Assembly: GCA_022843585.1 (NCBI GenBank) | Contig: JALHNJ010000002.1 | Span: 186,001 to 250,000, forward strand | Length of the DNA stretch: 64,000 nucleotides | Direction of reading: 5' to 3' | Origin: Chitinophagaceae bacterium | Lineage (GTDB): Bacteria; Bacteroidota; Bacteroidia; Chitinophagales; Chitinophagaceae | In this document: positions 7,327 through 15,983 of the stretch, piece after piece | Layout of the letters: each line of letters begins with the position of its first letter | Position numbering within the stretch: position 1 is the stretch's first letter | Position numbers and translations under genes: made by a program | The notes under the pieces: generated by a model | Database searches by the model: none | What the model saw: the letters and a program-made list of their open reading frames with translations, nothing else | Told to the model about the DNA's origin: nothing

Positions 7327-8963
7327 CAGGTGATGGTTTGCTTTCTGCGTTTGGATTTTTTGGGTCCGGGTTCGCCTTCCCCAACATCCCCGCCATTATT
7401 TTGCTTTTGACTTTGCTTTTTCTCATCCTGCTTCACCGACTGACCGTTTGATTGTTTGATATACAAATCTTCTGGCTTCAACCGCTTACCGGATTCATCA
7501 TAAATATTCAATGATTTGAAACGTGGAGCAGCCTCAATAGATAATTTCCGTTCCGCTCCCTGCACAGTCATTGTCACTGACTGCCTGTTACCTCTTTGCA
7601 GATCTGCCATCAACCGTTCTCTACTGGTCATATCATTCATTTCTTTAATCGAATGTACATTCAATGCTTTCTCCAGATCAAAACCATATTTCTCATTGTA
7701 AGGATGGAGTTTAAAATTGCCGTTCTTATCGGTCACTTTGAAATCAATCTGCAGCCAGGCTTTGTATTCTTGCTTTTCTTTATTGGTCAGGCTATCTTTA
7801 TAAACAGCACGGCCACTCATGAGATTATAACCTTCTTTCAGAGTGATTTTTGGATCATCCTTACCCTGGAAAAAAGTTTGCTTGATTGCATCGGGGTGCT
7901 GCTGGTTTTTCAGCATCAGGTTATAGCGATTAAAGAATATGATGTTACCATCTTCGGGTCCTCTGAAATGAAGCGTGGCTGCTGTCTGGTCTTTTCCGAA
8001 ATCTTTTTGATAACTCAGTGTGAATTCTTTTTCACCGCTGATTAATTTTTCTTTCAGCTGATGATTCAGGTCTTCGCCAAATCCGGTGTACTTCAACTGG
8101 TTGACGAGAAAATCATAATTTTCTTGATTCATGGGGGATAGATTTTTAGTTGTTATTAATTGTATGCGTAATTGTTCTCCGTAAGGAATTTGTTGCAGCA
8201 GTTCATCCACCGATTCCGCATGGATAACTTTAAAGTTGTCATACTCACTGATATTATTATCCGAAAATTCATCGGCTTCATCCTTTGTCTTGAAGAAATA
8301 CATATCCGGTTTTTCGAGAAAATAATTGACCTGGTTGAATGCTATATAATGATGACCGTGCTGCATTTCCCTGTTGGCAATGGTCAATAATTCATCGGCT
8401 ATTACATGTTCCCGGTTCATTTGTTTGATATATTGATATGCTTCCGAAGCGGTCATGGTCTGGTCGCCATTTGCTTCGACCGTAATGGCTATTTCATAGC
8501 GTTGCTTCAAATGGCTGTCATCCGGAATAAATTCTTTATACAGTGATTGTGGCCAGTATTTAAACAGGAGCAGTTCAGCAACGGAAGGGTTTGTCTGGTG
8601 TAATTGTTTTAATTTCTCCTCAACTGCCTGGCAGAATTCCTGGTCACCTTTTTCTTCCTGCCCGGCTAAATAAGCATTCATCATAGCATCCGCTGTCAGC
8701 AGGTCTTTATCCAACATGGAAAACTCAGGGGGTACTGGGACATTGCGGGTCGTCAATTCGTATTCTTTCAAATAAAAATCATCTTTCACGTCCCGTTCAA
8801 ATCGCAGGAAATATTGCAACAGGTCATGGCCGGCCTGCGAACCCCAGACAATAGAAAATTCTTTCCCTGGGTTATTCAGGTTCATGTACAGTTCACCGGC
8901 ATGGTCTCCCAATCCCAGTTGATTTAGCTGTTCAGTCAATGCTATGAGATTTTGTCCTGTCAT
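7326..8963 (-). CDS. DUF3945-type conjugative element protein
   Basis: 545 residues. The C-terminal region, roughly residues 380-500, has the repeated pattern typical of DUF3945 proteins (EGYNLMSGRAVYKDS, AWLQIDFK, KYGFDLEKALN, LMADLQRGNRQSVTM, EAAPRFKSLNIYD). The tail is lysine-rich and likely disordered. Such proteins are carried by many Bacteroidetes conjugative elements; their function is unknown. Located at the distal end of the tra operon, 98 nt after the preceding gene. Confidence 0.65.
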   Translation of the reverse strand: MTGQNLIALTEQLNQLGLGDHAGELYMNLNNPGKEFSIVWGSQAGHDLLQYFLRFERDVKDDFYLKEYELTTRNVPVPPEFSMLDKDLLTADAMMNAYLAGQEEKGDQEFCQAVEEKLKQLHQTNPSVAELLLFKYWPQSLYKEFIPDDSHLKQRYEIAITVEANGDQTMTASEAYQYIKQMNREHVIADELLTIANREMQHGHHYIAFNQVNYFLEKPDMYFFKTKDEADEFSDNNISEYDNFKVIHAESVDELLQQIPYGEQLRIQLITTKNLSPMNQENYDFLVNQLKYTGFGEDLNHQLKEKLISGEKEFTLSYQKDFGKDQTAATLHFRGPEDGNIIFFNRYNLMLKNQQHPDAIKQTFFQGKDDPKITLKEGYNLMSGRAVYKDSLTNKEKQEYKAWLQIDFKVTDKNGNFKLHPYNEKYGFDLEKALNVHSIKEMNDMTSRERLMADLQRGNRQSVTMTVQGAERKLSIEAAPRFKSLNIYDESGKRLKPEDLYIKQSNGQSVKQDEKKQSQKQNNGGDVGEGEPGPKKSKRRKQTIT

Positions 8964-9061
8964 TTTTTAATCACTACAAATGAGTAGGTTGTTTTACAAA
9001 CAGCAGCAACAATAGCATCTTTACTTGCGACGCTCCTTTTATCGTTCGATTCCATGTTCAT

Positions 9062-9541
9062 CTATTTTATTCGCAAACTTCTTTTAGAAGAAATCCTATT
9101 CTTCTGAACAAGTACGGGACGTTCTTTTGATTCCTGCTGAACACTTCTAATTGTATTGGTCTTCTTATTTTGCTGAGAGGGTTTTACCACCGCCGTATCT
9201 ATTTTCAGCATCCAGTTTGTCTGATGAGCCAGCTCACCTTTCCTATTGCCGGTCATCAGACCATTTAGCTCTCGTCTGAATCTTAGAAAAAAGCGTTCAA
9301 TTGAATTGGGGTAAAGCTTCCGCTCCAGTAGATTCATTTCACCTTTAAGTATGCGTAAAACCATTCTTTCTTCCTGGTTAGGATTCTTAACAGACTTTCT
9401 CATTCCGGTCAAATGATCCAGTTTCAATTGCTGGAAGTAGGAAGTCTTCAATGTCTCCGGAGAAAATAAATTGGCAATATTTTCCTCTTTCATTTTCCAT
9501 TCCTTCATTTCTTCAATCACACGGTTTCTTTCCTGCTGCAT
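9062..9541 (-). CDS. Hypothetical basic helical ICE protein
   Basis: 159 residues, strongly basic, predicted mostly helical (RNRVIEEMKEWKMKEENIAN, RMVLRILKGEMNLLERKLYP). No signal peptide, membrane segment or recognised domain. It follows traN by 10 nt and so belongs to the conjugation operon. A DNA-binding or accessory transfer role is possible but not shown. Confidence 0.55.
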   Translation of the reverse strand: MQQERNRVIEEMKEWKMKEENIANLFSPETLKTSYFQQLKLDHLTGMRKSVKNPNQEERMVLRILKGEMNLLERKLYPNSIERFFLRFRRELNGLMTGNRKGELAHQTNWMLKIDTAVVKPSQQNKKTNTIRSVQQESKERPVLVQKNRISSKRSLRIK

Positions 9542-9551
9542 AGCACCTGTT

Positions 9552-10304
9552 TTAATATAAATCAGCCAAAACCCTTGCTTTCAATAGCTGTCCGTTGTAC
9601 ACTTTCAGATTAAAATGTCGGCCACCATTTTTTTCCATTAATTGAATACCGAGAAACTTGGCATCGGGAATGGTGAATTTGTCCAGTGCCACAACGAGGA
9701 CCGAAAAGTTATACGCCTTCACTTTTGTTTTGTTACCGGCGATATAAAGTGGCACCAGTTCATTTTCCTGTAAGGCGGTTCGTTTACTTTTCTTTTTATC
9801 CACGATATGAAATTTCAGCAAGTCAATATCAAAATCCAATGGACTGTGATTATGAATTTCCAGTTGATAATAGATCACATCATCTTTGATATAAATACCG
9901 GAGAGTTTGGTGAACACCCCACCATGTTCGACTTTGACAATTCGTTTAGGCGGGTGATTCAATATTGCATTGGCATAGGATGAAATAGTTGCTTTCTTGT
10001 TGGGTGGCAGGTGCATCACCAGTACCGCAGGTTGTGCTGCATAGTTTACCGTGAACTCATATACATTACCATCACCGGTCACCACACTTAAATTCGTTTC
10101 TGCAAACTGTTTGCTGGCTGCTTTCACCAACAAAATTCTTTCATCTTCTTTTACGGGTTGTATGATTACATCTTTTGTTCCCCTGTCCACATACTTGATA
10201 GGAAAGGGGAAAATTAATGATGTTGTTTTATCAGTCGTAACCGATAAAGGAGTTTGAGCAAAGCAAAGATTGCTTACAAGTAAAAGGAAAATAATTTGTT
10301 TCAT
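9552..10304 (-). CDS. traN: Conjugative transposon TraN (VirB9-like, DUF4138)
   Basis: 250 residues with an N-terminal signal peptide (MKQIIFLLLVSNLCFAQTPL). TraN of Bacteroidetes elements is a periplasmic/outer-membrane-associated channel component that corresponds to VirB9. Landmarks are the early SLIFPFPIKYVDRG strand and a beta-rich body ending GGRHFNLKVYNGQLLKARV. The start ATG overlaps the TAA of traM by one base, the standard traM-traN order. Confident from position and pattern. Confidence 0.85.
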   Translation of the reverse strand: MKQIIFLLLVSNLCFAQTPLSVTTDKTTSLIFPFPIKYVDRGTKDVIIQPVKEDERILLVKAASKQFAETNLSVVTGDGNVYEFTVNYAAQPAVLVMHLPPNKKATISSYANAILNHPPKRIVKVEHGGVFTKLSGIYIKDDVIYYQLEIHNHSPLDFDIDLLKFHIVDKKKSKRTALQENELVPLYIAGNKTKVKAYNFSVLVVALDKFTIPDAKFLGIQLMEKNGGRHFNLKVYNGQLLKARVLADLY

Positions 10305-11503
10305 TAGAATTGATTTTTATTGTTGAGTAATACTTTGTAACCTGCTTTCAGTTGCACCCGTACCAGTTTTGCTTTCTTGCTGACAAGCGATTTGATTGCA
10401 CCGATACCGGTGGCAGTGGCCTGTGCTTTGAGTGAGGGATCAAGAGAAGTCATATCGGCAAGCGATAATGAATTGTTGAGGGATTCCTTAGCTACGTCAC
10501 GGTTAATGGTGCCGGGGATGTAAATACCCGGCAACCCATCCATATCATATACATCGAGTTTTACTGTATAGATAGATTTGCCATTACGGATAGAATTGAT
10601 CTCCACATTCAACCGTTCTCCGTCAAGGGTAGCAATACCAGAAATCAAAATATCTTTCGGCAGCAGTTTGCCATTGATAAAAATATCATTCAGCAAACGA
10701 AACTTTACAACTGCACCATTAACGATGGTTTGATTAGTAGCAATAATAGCTTCAATAGCATTATGCTCGGTGGCTTGTAATTCGGTTTCATCACTATAGC
10801 TGTAAAATCCTTTTACAATTGTATCAGCACCCGATGTCCGGCGTACAGCATACACCGCATCCTTATGTTTAATAGAACGTTCCTTTACTCTCTGCGGATG
10901 CTGGATGTCAAGTATCTTCTCCAGTGTCCCTTCCAGTTGCTTCATTTCAGGATCATCCGTACTACCTGTGCTATTTAGTTGCAGCATTTGTTCCAGCCGG
11001 TCTACCTCAGAGGAAAAGTTGTTATCAGTCCGCCGCTGTGTTACACTTTCATCATAAGTAGCGGTTGCGGTTTTACTCATTTCATTTTCTAATAGCTTCA
11101 ACTTCTGCATGATCTGGTCTTCTGGATTATTACCGGTTGTTGAATAAGGCGAAGTATTCAACCGCTGGTTATATTTACCCGCAGTGATAGTTGTCAGGTC
11201 CTGTAATTCGTTGGGATAATAACCGGAGGGTACCGTATCTCTTTTAAAATAGGGGTCGCTGCGCATCCACTCCTCCATCTTCAAACTATCCTTATCGGCT
11301 TTATCATAAAAGCCCAGTTTGTCCATTAATTTATCTTCCTTTAACCGGGCATCCGGCAGATCAAGATTTAATCCATTGGACACGACAGCGGATTCTTTTT
11401 TTCCTGTTCCGCCACCAAGGGCCCAGAAAGCCATTGTCAAAAATGGTATGACCAGTAACGGTAACACCAGCATCATTTTTCTTCGCTTCACACGCTTGTT
11501 CAT
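10304..11503 (-). CDS. traM: Conjugative transposon TraM (VirB10-like)
   Basis: 399 residues. A basic N-terminus is followed by one membrane segment (MMLVLPLLVIPFLTMAFWAL) and a long low-complexity linker, then the C-terminal beta domain (about residues 215-399) with VNGAVVKFRLLNDIFINGKL and DILISGIATLDGERL. This is the layout of TraM/VirB10, which spans the periplasm and connects inner and outer membrane parts of the type IV secretion channel. The gene sits between traL-like and traN, coupled to traN by a one-base overlap. Confidence 0.88.
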   Translation of the reverse strand: MNKRVKRRKMMLVLPLLVIPFLTMAFWALGGGTGKKESAVVSNGLNLDLPDARLKEDKLMDKLGFYDKADKDSLKMEEWMRSDPYFKRDTVPSGYYPNELQDLTTITAGKYNQRLNTSPYSTTGNNPEDQIMQKLKLLENEMSKTATATYDESVTQRRTDNNFSSEVDRLEQMLQLNSTGSTDDPEMKQLEGTLEKILDIQHPQRVKERSIKHKDAVYAVRRTSGADTIVKGFYSYSDETELQATEHNAIEAIIATNQTIVNGAVVKFRLLNDIFINGKLLPKDILISGIATLDGERLNVEINSIRNGKSIYTVKLDVYDMDGLPGIYIPGTINRDVAKESLNNSLSLADMTSLDPSLKAQATATGIGAIKSLVSKKAKLVRVQLKAGYKVLLNNKNQF

Positions 11504-11509
11504 ACGCTT

Positions 11510-11953
11510 CTATTTTTGTTTTTGTTGTAAATAAATTTCTTCGAGTATCCGCATGGAATCAGCCAGGCCGGGGCGTACCGGTTCACCAATACTGTCCATG
11601 AATTGTTTATACTCCTGTATCTGCTGGTAAATATCATCAGGCATCTCATGCTCCATTACTTCATCACCGGACTTATCAAAATGCTGCGGCATTCTAACTT
11701 GTTCAATCTTGAACTTTGCTTTCGGTTTGGAAAGAATCGCATCAATAAAAAAATAAATGCTCAGCCCACCGCTTACAATGCAGAATGCAAGAAGCCATAT
11801 CTTGATATTTTTTGCTTTCATAGTTCCAAAACATTTATTCATCCAGTATGCAAATCCGTTTTGCGTTTTTATAAAAACACTGGCGATCTTTCCAGCTACC
11901 TTATCCTGTAAAGGATTTTCAGTTGGTTCTTTCTTTTTTCGTTTCCAAAACAT
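11510..11953 (-). CDS. TraL-position inner membrane protein of the conjugation operon
   Basis: 147 residues: a basic cytoplasmic start, one transmembrane helix (NIKIWLLAFCIVSGGLSIYF, about residues 50-70) and a periplasmic tail. It takes the traL position between traK and traM, and small single-span proteins occupy that slot in other Bacteroidetes elements. Its ATG is at the traK stop. The name is not given because sequence alone does not separate it from other small channel proteins. Confidence 0.65.
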   Translation of the reverse strand: MFWKRKKKEPTENPLQDKVAGKIASVFIKTQNGFAYWMNKCFGTMKAKNIKIWLLAFCIVSGGLSIYFFIDAILSKPKAKFKIEQVRMPQHFDKSGDEVMEHEMPDDIYQQIQEYKQFMDSIGEPVRPGLADSMRILEEIYLQQKQK

Positions 11954-12591
11954 TACTGGCGGTTTTCAATATTAATGTCTGTATTCTCCAATGTCTTCCA
12001 GCGTTCGATCAAAAATCCATGTGCATTGTTATCAGACCTTGATACATTGCGTAAATAGCCTTCGGTAACAAGACTTCTTGTTACTATTGTAGTTGGTCGT
12101 ATTATTCTCTGCACACCCTTATACCGGAAATAGTATGGATAACTGTTGGTATTAATAATGATACTGTCTGCTTGCATTTCCTGGCTGATATTGCCGGAAA
12201 TTAAATTGGTGTAATAACCATTCTCTTTGAGGTTGTCATACTGTTGCTTCGCAGTACCATCGGCTAAATACAATGCCTTAATGATATTACTGTTGATGAC
12301 TTTATCATCCGGGTCCATCGTAAAAAAATAATGATGAAACATTTTTACATGGTCTCTTGCTTCTACCGGCACATTATCTTTCCGGTCGGCGGAATAGGCT
12401 TCAAGTGCTTTTCCATTGGCCAGAATAAAAATCTTTTGCTGCGACTGTGTGGCTAACTGGTAACTTTTATGAGCGATGAATAACGTCAGTATCAAACAAA
12501 GGGTAATTACTCCCAGGGAAAACAAACGCACCTGTTTAAAAGCCGTATCAATATTTTTAGTTGTCCTAAACATCTTTATTCGCTTAATCAT
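11953..12591 (-). CDS. traK: Conjugative transposon TraK (VirB8-like)
   Basis: 212 residues with a single N-terminal membrane helix (LFSLGVITLCLILTLFIAHK) and a periplasmic domain containing DHVKMFHHYFFTMDPDD, the conserved TraK region, followed by NIIKALYLADGTAKQQY. TraK is the VirB8-type scaffold of the type IV channel. An internal Met at 12573 is an alternative start. It lies 24 nt after traJ and its end overlaps the traL-like start. Confidence 0.9.
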   Translation of the reverse strand: MIKRIKMFRTTKNIDTAFKQVRLFSLGVITLCLILTLFIAHKSYQLATQSQQKIFILANGKALEAYSADRKDNVPVEARDHVKMFHHYFFTMDPDDKVINSNIIKALYLADGTAKQQYDNLKENGYYTNLISGNISQEMQADSIIINTNSYPYYFRYKGVQRIIRPTTIVTRSLVTEGYLRNVSRSDNNAHGFLIERWKTLENTDINIENRQ

Positions 12592-12615
12592 TTAATGAAA
12601 TAGTGCTCATGAACC

Positions 12616-13770
12616 TTACGGTTTATTCCCCTCAATTTTATCTTTGAAATAACCACCACTTGCACCACTATCTGCCATGCTGTTGGAGATTTTATTATAA
12701 GCACCGCCCAAAGCATCCCTGGTCATAGATGCCGAACTTGAAACAGCACTCCTTGTTGACATGCTTGCCATATTGGTAACCTTTTGCAATAGCGTGTTAT
12801 TACCACCTGCATGAATAATATAGTTGGCCACACTCGGCACGGTGAAATAGCCGATGATGCCGATGATCATAAAAATCAAATAGGCTGTGTCGGTGGTGGA
12901 AAAAAATGTATCCCCATTAGAAGCGATTTGCTGCAGATCTTCTTTGAGCATATTCTCCTGTATCTTTCCCATGATGCCACCGAAAATGTTTGCAACAGGT
13001 AACCATAAGAAAATATTGAGGTATCGGGCTATCCAAACAGTAAGTGTATGCTGGAAACCATCAAAGACCGCAATACCAAATACGAGTGGCCCAAGTATTG
13101 CCAGCACAATCATATAGAAAGTGCGAATGGTATTGATACAAAGAGCCGCCGCTTCAAATAATACTTTTAATACTTCGGACATCCATTGCTTGATCTGGTT
13201 GCGCAGGTTATAACCAAACTTGTCAAAAGCAAAACGGATATTGTTGCCAATGCTTTTAAGCCAGCCTTCCTTTTTATCTCCGTAATGATATTTATACCAT
13301 TTATCCCGGTCGCCCCTTCCAGTCTCCCCTACATACATCTGCCAGTATGCAGTCGTCTTAATTGCTTCTTCTTTCATCCTTAATAATTGTGCAACGGCCG
13401 CATCAGAATCCTTGACCATCTGTGCTGTGCCGGTAACAGTAGGCTTCATCAATCCATTGATCATCGCAATAACTGACGGAAAAATTAAAATAGCAAAGCC
13501 CAACACAAAGGGACGGAACAGGGGATAAAAATCTATTGCTTCCGCTCTCGCAATATGTCCCCATACTTTAGCAGCGATATACCAGGTAGCTGCAAAGCCC
13601 GCAATACCCCGACCTACTCCAATTAGCCTGCTGCACAAAGGCATCATATCATCATAGAGTTGTTCCAGTACTTCGTGCATGGAACGGATACGGGTGGCTA
13701 TCTGGGCATCGGCAATCATTGGCAGCAACAAACAAATCAAACTCACACAAATCACTCTTCTCATAATCAA
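12616..13770 (-). CDS. traJ: Conjugative transposon TraJ (VirB6-like polytopic membrane protein)
   Basis: 384 residues. A signal-like N-terminus is followed by several membrane helices (for example IAGFAATWYIAAKVWGH, FVLGFAILIFPSVIAMI, FYMIVLAILGPLVFGIAVF, YLIFMIIGIIGYFTV) and the C-terminal tail seen in TraJ. It is the polytopic inner-membrane channel protein of the type IV system. Position just after the VirB5-like pair and before traK fits. Confidence 0.9.
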   Translation of the reverse strand: MIMRRVICVSLICLLLPMIADAQIATRIRSMHEVLEQLYDDMMPLCSRLIGVGRGIAGFAATWYIAAKVWGHIARAEAIDFYPLFRPFVLGFAILIFPSVIAMINGLMKPTVTGTAQMVKDSDAAVAQLLRMKEEAIKTTAYWQMYVGETGRGDRDKWYKYHYGDKKEGWLKSIGNNIRFAFDKFGYNLRNQIKQWMSEVLKVLFEAAALCINTIRTFYMIVLAILGPLVFGIAVFDGFQHTLTVWIARYLNIFLWLPVANIFGGIMGKIQENMLKEDLQQIASNGDTFFSTTDTAYLIFMIIGIIGYFTVPSVANYIIHAGGNNTLLQKVTNMASMSTRSAVSSSASMTRDALGGAYNKISNSMADSGASGGYFKDKIEGNKP

Positions 13771-13771
13771 A

Positions 13772-14389
13772 TTATTTTAAACCATGAATCTTTCTCATCA
13801 AATCAACATCCATCTTTTCTTTTTCCCGTTGCAACGATAAAATCGCTGTACCATTATTAAACTCGTTCAGGAATGTATATTGTTCCATCACCTCCTCATA
13901 AATTCCATCAATTGCTTTTAAGCGTTCGTCATCACTCATGCGCAATTTTCCGGCAGTCAATATCATTGCCAGTTCATCCAGTGTCTTTGCACTCTGGCCA
14001 AGCAGGTTGGAATAAACCGTACCCATGTATTCAATTTCAGCCACAGTAAATTGTTTACTCCCTTTGAATTCTGACAACGCTGCTTTTCCTTCCTTTACAA
14101 TTTTGATCTGGAAGCTGATTATGTCAGCCACCTTTGCATATTTCTTTATAGCTGGGCTTACCTTTAATAAGCCATCCAAAAATTCTTTGTGTAAATTGAA
14201 ATTGCCTTCAGAAATATTTTTGATGGAAGTATATCCTTTATGCAAAATATCATACCCCTTTTTCATATGGCTGAGCATCAATTTTAACTGCGCCAGCTTC
14301 TCCACATTCAACATTAGTTGCTTTGCTTCCTGTGATTGTCCAAAACAAATTGTTGAACTAAAAAACAGTAGTATCAAAATCATTTTCAT
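13772..14389 (-). CDS. TraI-related secreted helical protein (paralogue of the next gene)
   Basis: 205 residues with a signal peptide (MKMILILLFFSSTICFGQ) and a long helical body. It shares layout and several motifs with the adjacent TraI: FTVAEIEYMGTVYSNLL here versus FTADELDYMAEVYSGMM there, and a similar C-terminus. It therefore looks like an ancient tandem duplication of the VirB5-like component. It precedes traJ with one base between. Role inferred as a minor surface or pilus-tip component. Confidence 0.65.
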   Translation of the reverse strand: MKMILILLFFSSTICFGQSQEAKQLMLNVEKLAQLKLMLSHMKKGYDILHKGYTSIKNISEGNFNLHKEFLDGLLKVSPAIKKYAKVADIISFQIKIVKEGKAALSEFKGSKQFTVAEIEYMGTVYSNLLGQSAKTLDELAMILTAGKLRMSDDERLKAIDGIYEEVMEQYTFLNEFNNGTAILSLQREKEKMDVDLMRKIHGLK

Positions 14390-14405
14390 AATCGCATAAT
14401 TTAAA

Positions 14406-14429
14406 CTCCCCTTTAGGGGTTGGGGGTTA
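14406..14429. repeat. Dispersed CTCCYYTTWAGG-type hairpin repeat, copy A
   Basis: CCCCTTTAGGGG followed by TTGGGGGTTA at the 3' end of traI. The repeat supplies the last codons of traI (LTPNP then stop). It belongs to a family with copies at 18791, 19370, 24411, 26160 and 50342. Confidence 0.7.
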
Positions 14430-15081
14430 GACCATATAATCTTTTAACGTACTCAATTTCTCCTTTCGCAGCCGCCCGCTGTATAGAGATCATTCTGTTT
14501 TGGGTATTGAATTCTTTCAAATCCAAAAAACCCTCTTCCATACTTCTAGCAGCGGCATTGATTATTTCCATTCGTTTGGCATCCGTCATCTGTGTAGCAA
14601 AAGCATTGACTACCATAAATAGCTGGTCAATGTTTTTCAGGCTTTCCTGCATCATCCCGCTATAGACTTCCGCCATATAATCCAGTTCATCCGCAGTGAA
14701 GTTTCTGTCTTGCCGGAAATTGGCCCAGGCTGATTTGTATTCCTTCACCATCGCTGCCTGGTCTTCGATAATTTCTTTTATCCGGTGATAATAAGTGAGT
14801 GCCGTTTTTACTTTGCGCAGCTCATCAAAATAACCGGCATACTGCTTTCGCTGTTTCTCTACCCAGTCACTGATCTCCGTCAGTTTCAGTTTCGACATAC
14901 TGTTCTCCAATGTCTTTTGTGCATTCTGCAGCCAGATTGTTTTGTTTTGCAGTTTTTGAATTTTCAGATCAACCGCAACGATTATTTTTTTTATTCCTGC
15001 TTTGATGATTTCTGCAATCGGAAACTGTGCTTTACTGTTGACAGAGACAGTAAGTAATATGATTACAATTAACTTTTTCAT
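14413..15081 (-). CDS. traI: Conjugative transposon TraI (DUF4141, VirB5-like)
   Basis: 222 residues with a signal peptide (MKKLIVIILLTVSVNSKAQF) and a helical body (WLQNAQKTLENSMSKLKLTE, WVEKQRKQYAGYFDELRKVK). This matches the TraI family of Bacteroidetes elements, a periplasmic or surface channel component similar to VirB5. The final residues LTPNP come from a dispersed hairpin repeat that overlaps the stop. It follows the lipoprotein gene in the operon. Confidence 0.8.
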   Translation of the reverse strand: MKKLIVIILLTVSVNSKAQFPIAEIIKAGIKKIIVAVDLKIQKLQNKTIWLQNAQKTLENSMSKLKLTEISDWVEKQRKQYAGYFDELRKVKTALTYYHRIKEIIEDQAAMVKEYKSAWANFRQDRNFTADELDYMAEVYSGMMQESLKNIDQLFMVVNAFATQMTDAKRMEIINAAARSMEEGFLDLKEFNTQNRMISIQRAAAKGEIEYVKRLYGLTPNP

Positions 15082-15154
15082 ACACTTTATTTTTAAAGGA
15101 TATAGGTGACCCGGCAGATGCCGGGATCACCTTATATGCCACAACCAAAAATGA

Positions 15155-15958
15155 TTAGTTCACTGTCAACTCGCAGCCGTTGCAGGAACCTTCACAGTAA
15201 TAAATTTTCTTAGCAGCAACTTCTCCTTTTAATAAGGGCAGAGAAATTGTCTTTAATTTACAAGCCTGTGTTCCTTCACAATCACATGTCGCTTTCGATA
15301 AAAACGTCTTTTCATCCTGTACGAGATAAAATGGAATACCCATTACCGAAAACTTGCCATAAGCTTCAAGTGCTGATACATCTTTTGTAAGTACCCGAAT
15401 CGCATCCTGCACATCGGGTGCATTAAAAAACTCAGCCTTATCAGCCAGGTTAATTACCCGGTCAACACTATACCCTTTATAGGTAAACTTCCCGGTACAT
15501 GCACCGGTGCAACTGCTTTGCAGACAACCAAAGCCCAGTCCATCGCCATAAAATACATTGCAGGCACTACCCTGTCCGCTGCAATAGCAGGCATAGGTGC
15601 CGAAATAAGGCAATGTCCTTTCTGTTGCGTTTAGATCGTTAGATAGAAAGGCAAACCCCTGTGGTAATTCCACCCGCACTTCCAGGTTATCGGTTGTAAT
15701 ACAAATTTTGCTTCCGACAGGAAGTATCATTCCTGTTTCACCAACTTTCACTGGTTTGTCAGCGATAATTTCCTTACCACATTCAACAGGCAGTTCCTGC
15801 TTAACTACAGGACTTGTTCTCTCAGTTAGTTGCGGCTCTTTTTTGTTACAACTCACACACAATACCAATCCCACGATAGCACTCATCAAAATTGTTGTAC
15901 GAAGTCCATTTTGCTTTTTGCTTTTTGTCTTCGTGAATGTTCCACATTTCATACTCAC
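15155..15958 (-). CDS. Cysteine-rich lipoprotein of the conjugation operon
   Basis: 267 residues with a basic N-terminus and a lipobox (IVGLVLCVSC, lipid cysteine near residue 37). The mature part is unusually rich in cysteines: YACYCSGQGSACNVFYGDG, CLQSSCTGACTGKF, TCDCEGTQACK and YYCEGSCNGCELTVN near the C-terminus. That suggests a disulphide-stabilised surface protein, perhaps a mating-pair adhesin or surface-exclusion factor; neither is proven. It sits between traG and traI. No known family recognised. Confidence 0.6.
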   Translation of the reverse strand: MSMKCGTFTKTKSKKQNGLRTTILMSAIVGLVLCVSCNKKEPQLTERTSPVVKQELPVECGKEIIADKPVKVGETGMILPVGSKICITTDNLEVRVELPQGFAFLSNDLNATERTLPYFGTYACYCSGQGSACNVFYGDGLGFGCLQSSCTGACTGKFTYKGYSVDRVINLADKAEFFNAPDVQDAIRVLTKDVSALEAYGKFSVMGIPFYLVQDEKTFLSKATCDCEGTQACKLKTISLPLLKGEVAAKKIYYCEGSCNGCELTVN

Positions 15959-15983
15959 TTGTTTTATTAAATTAAAAAATGGT

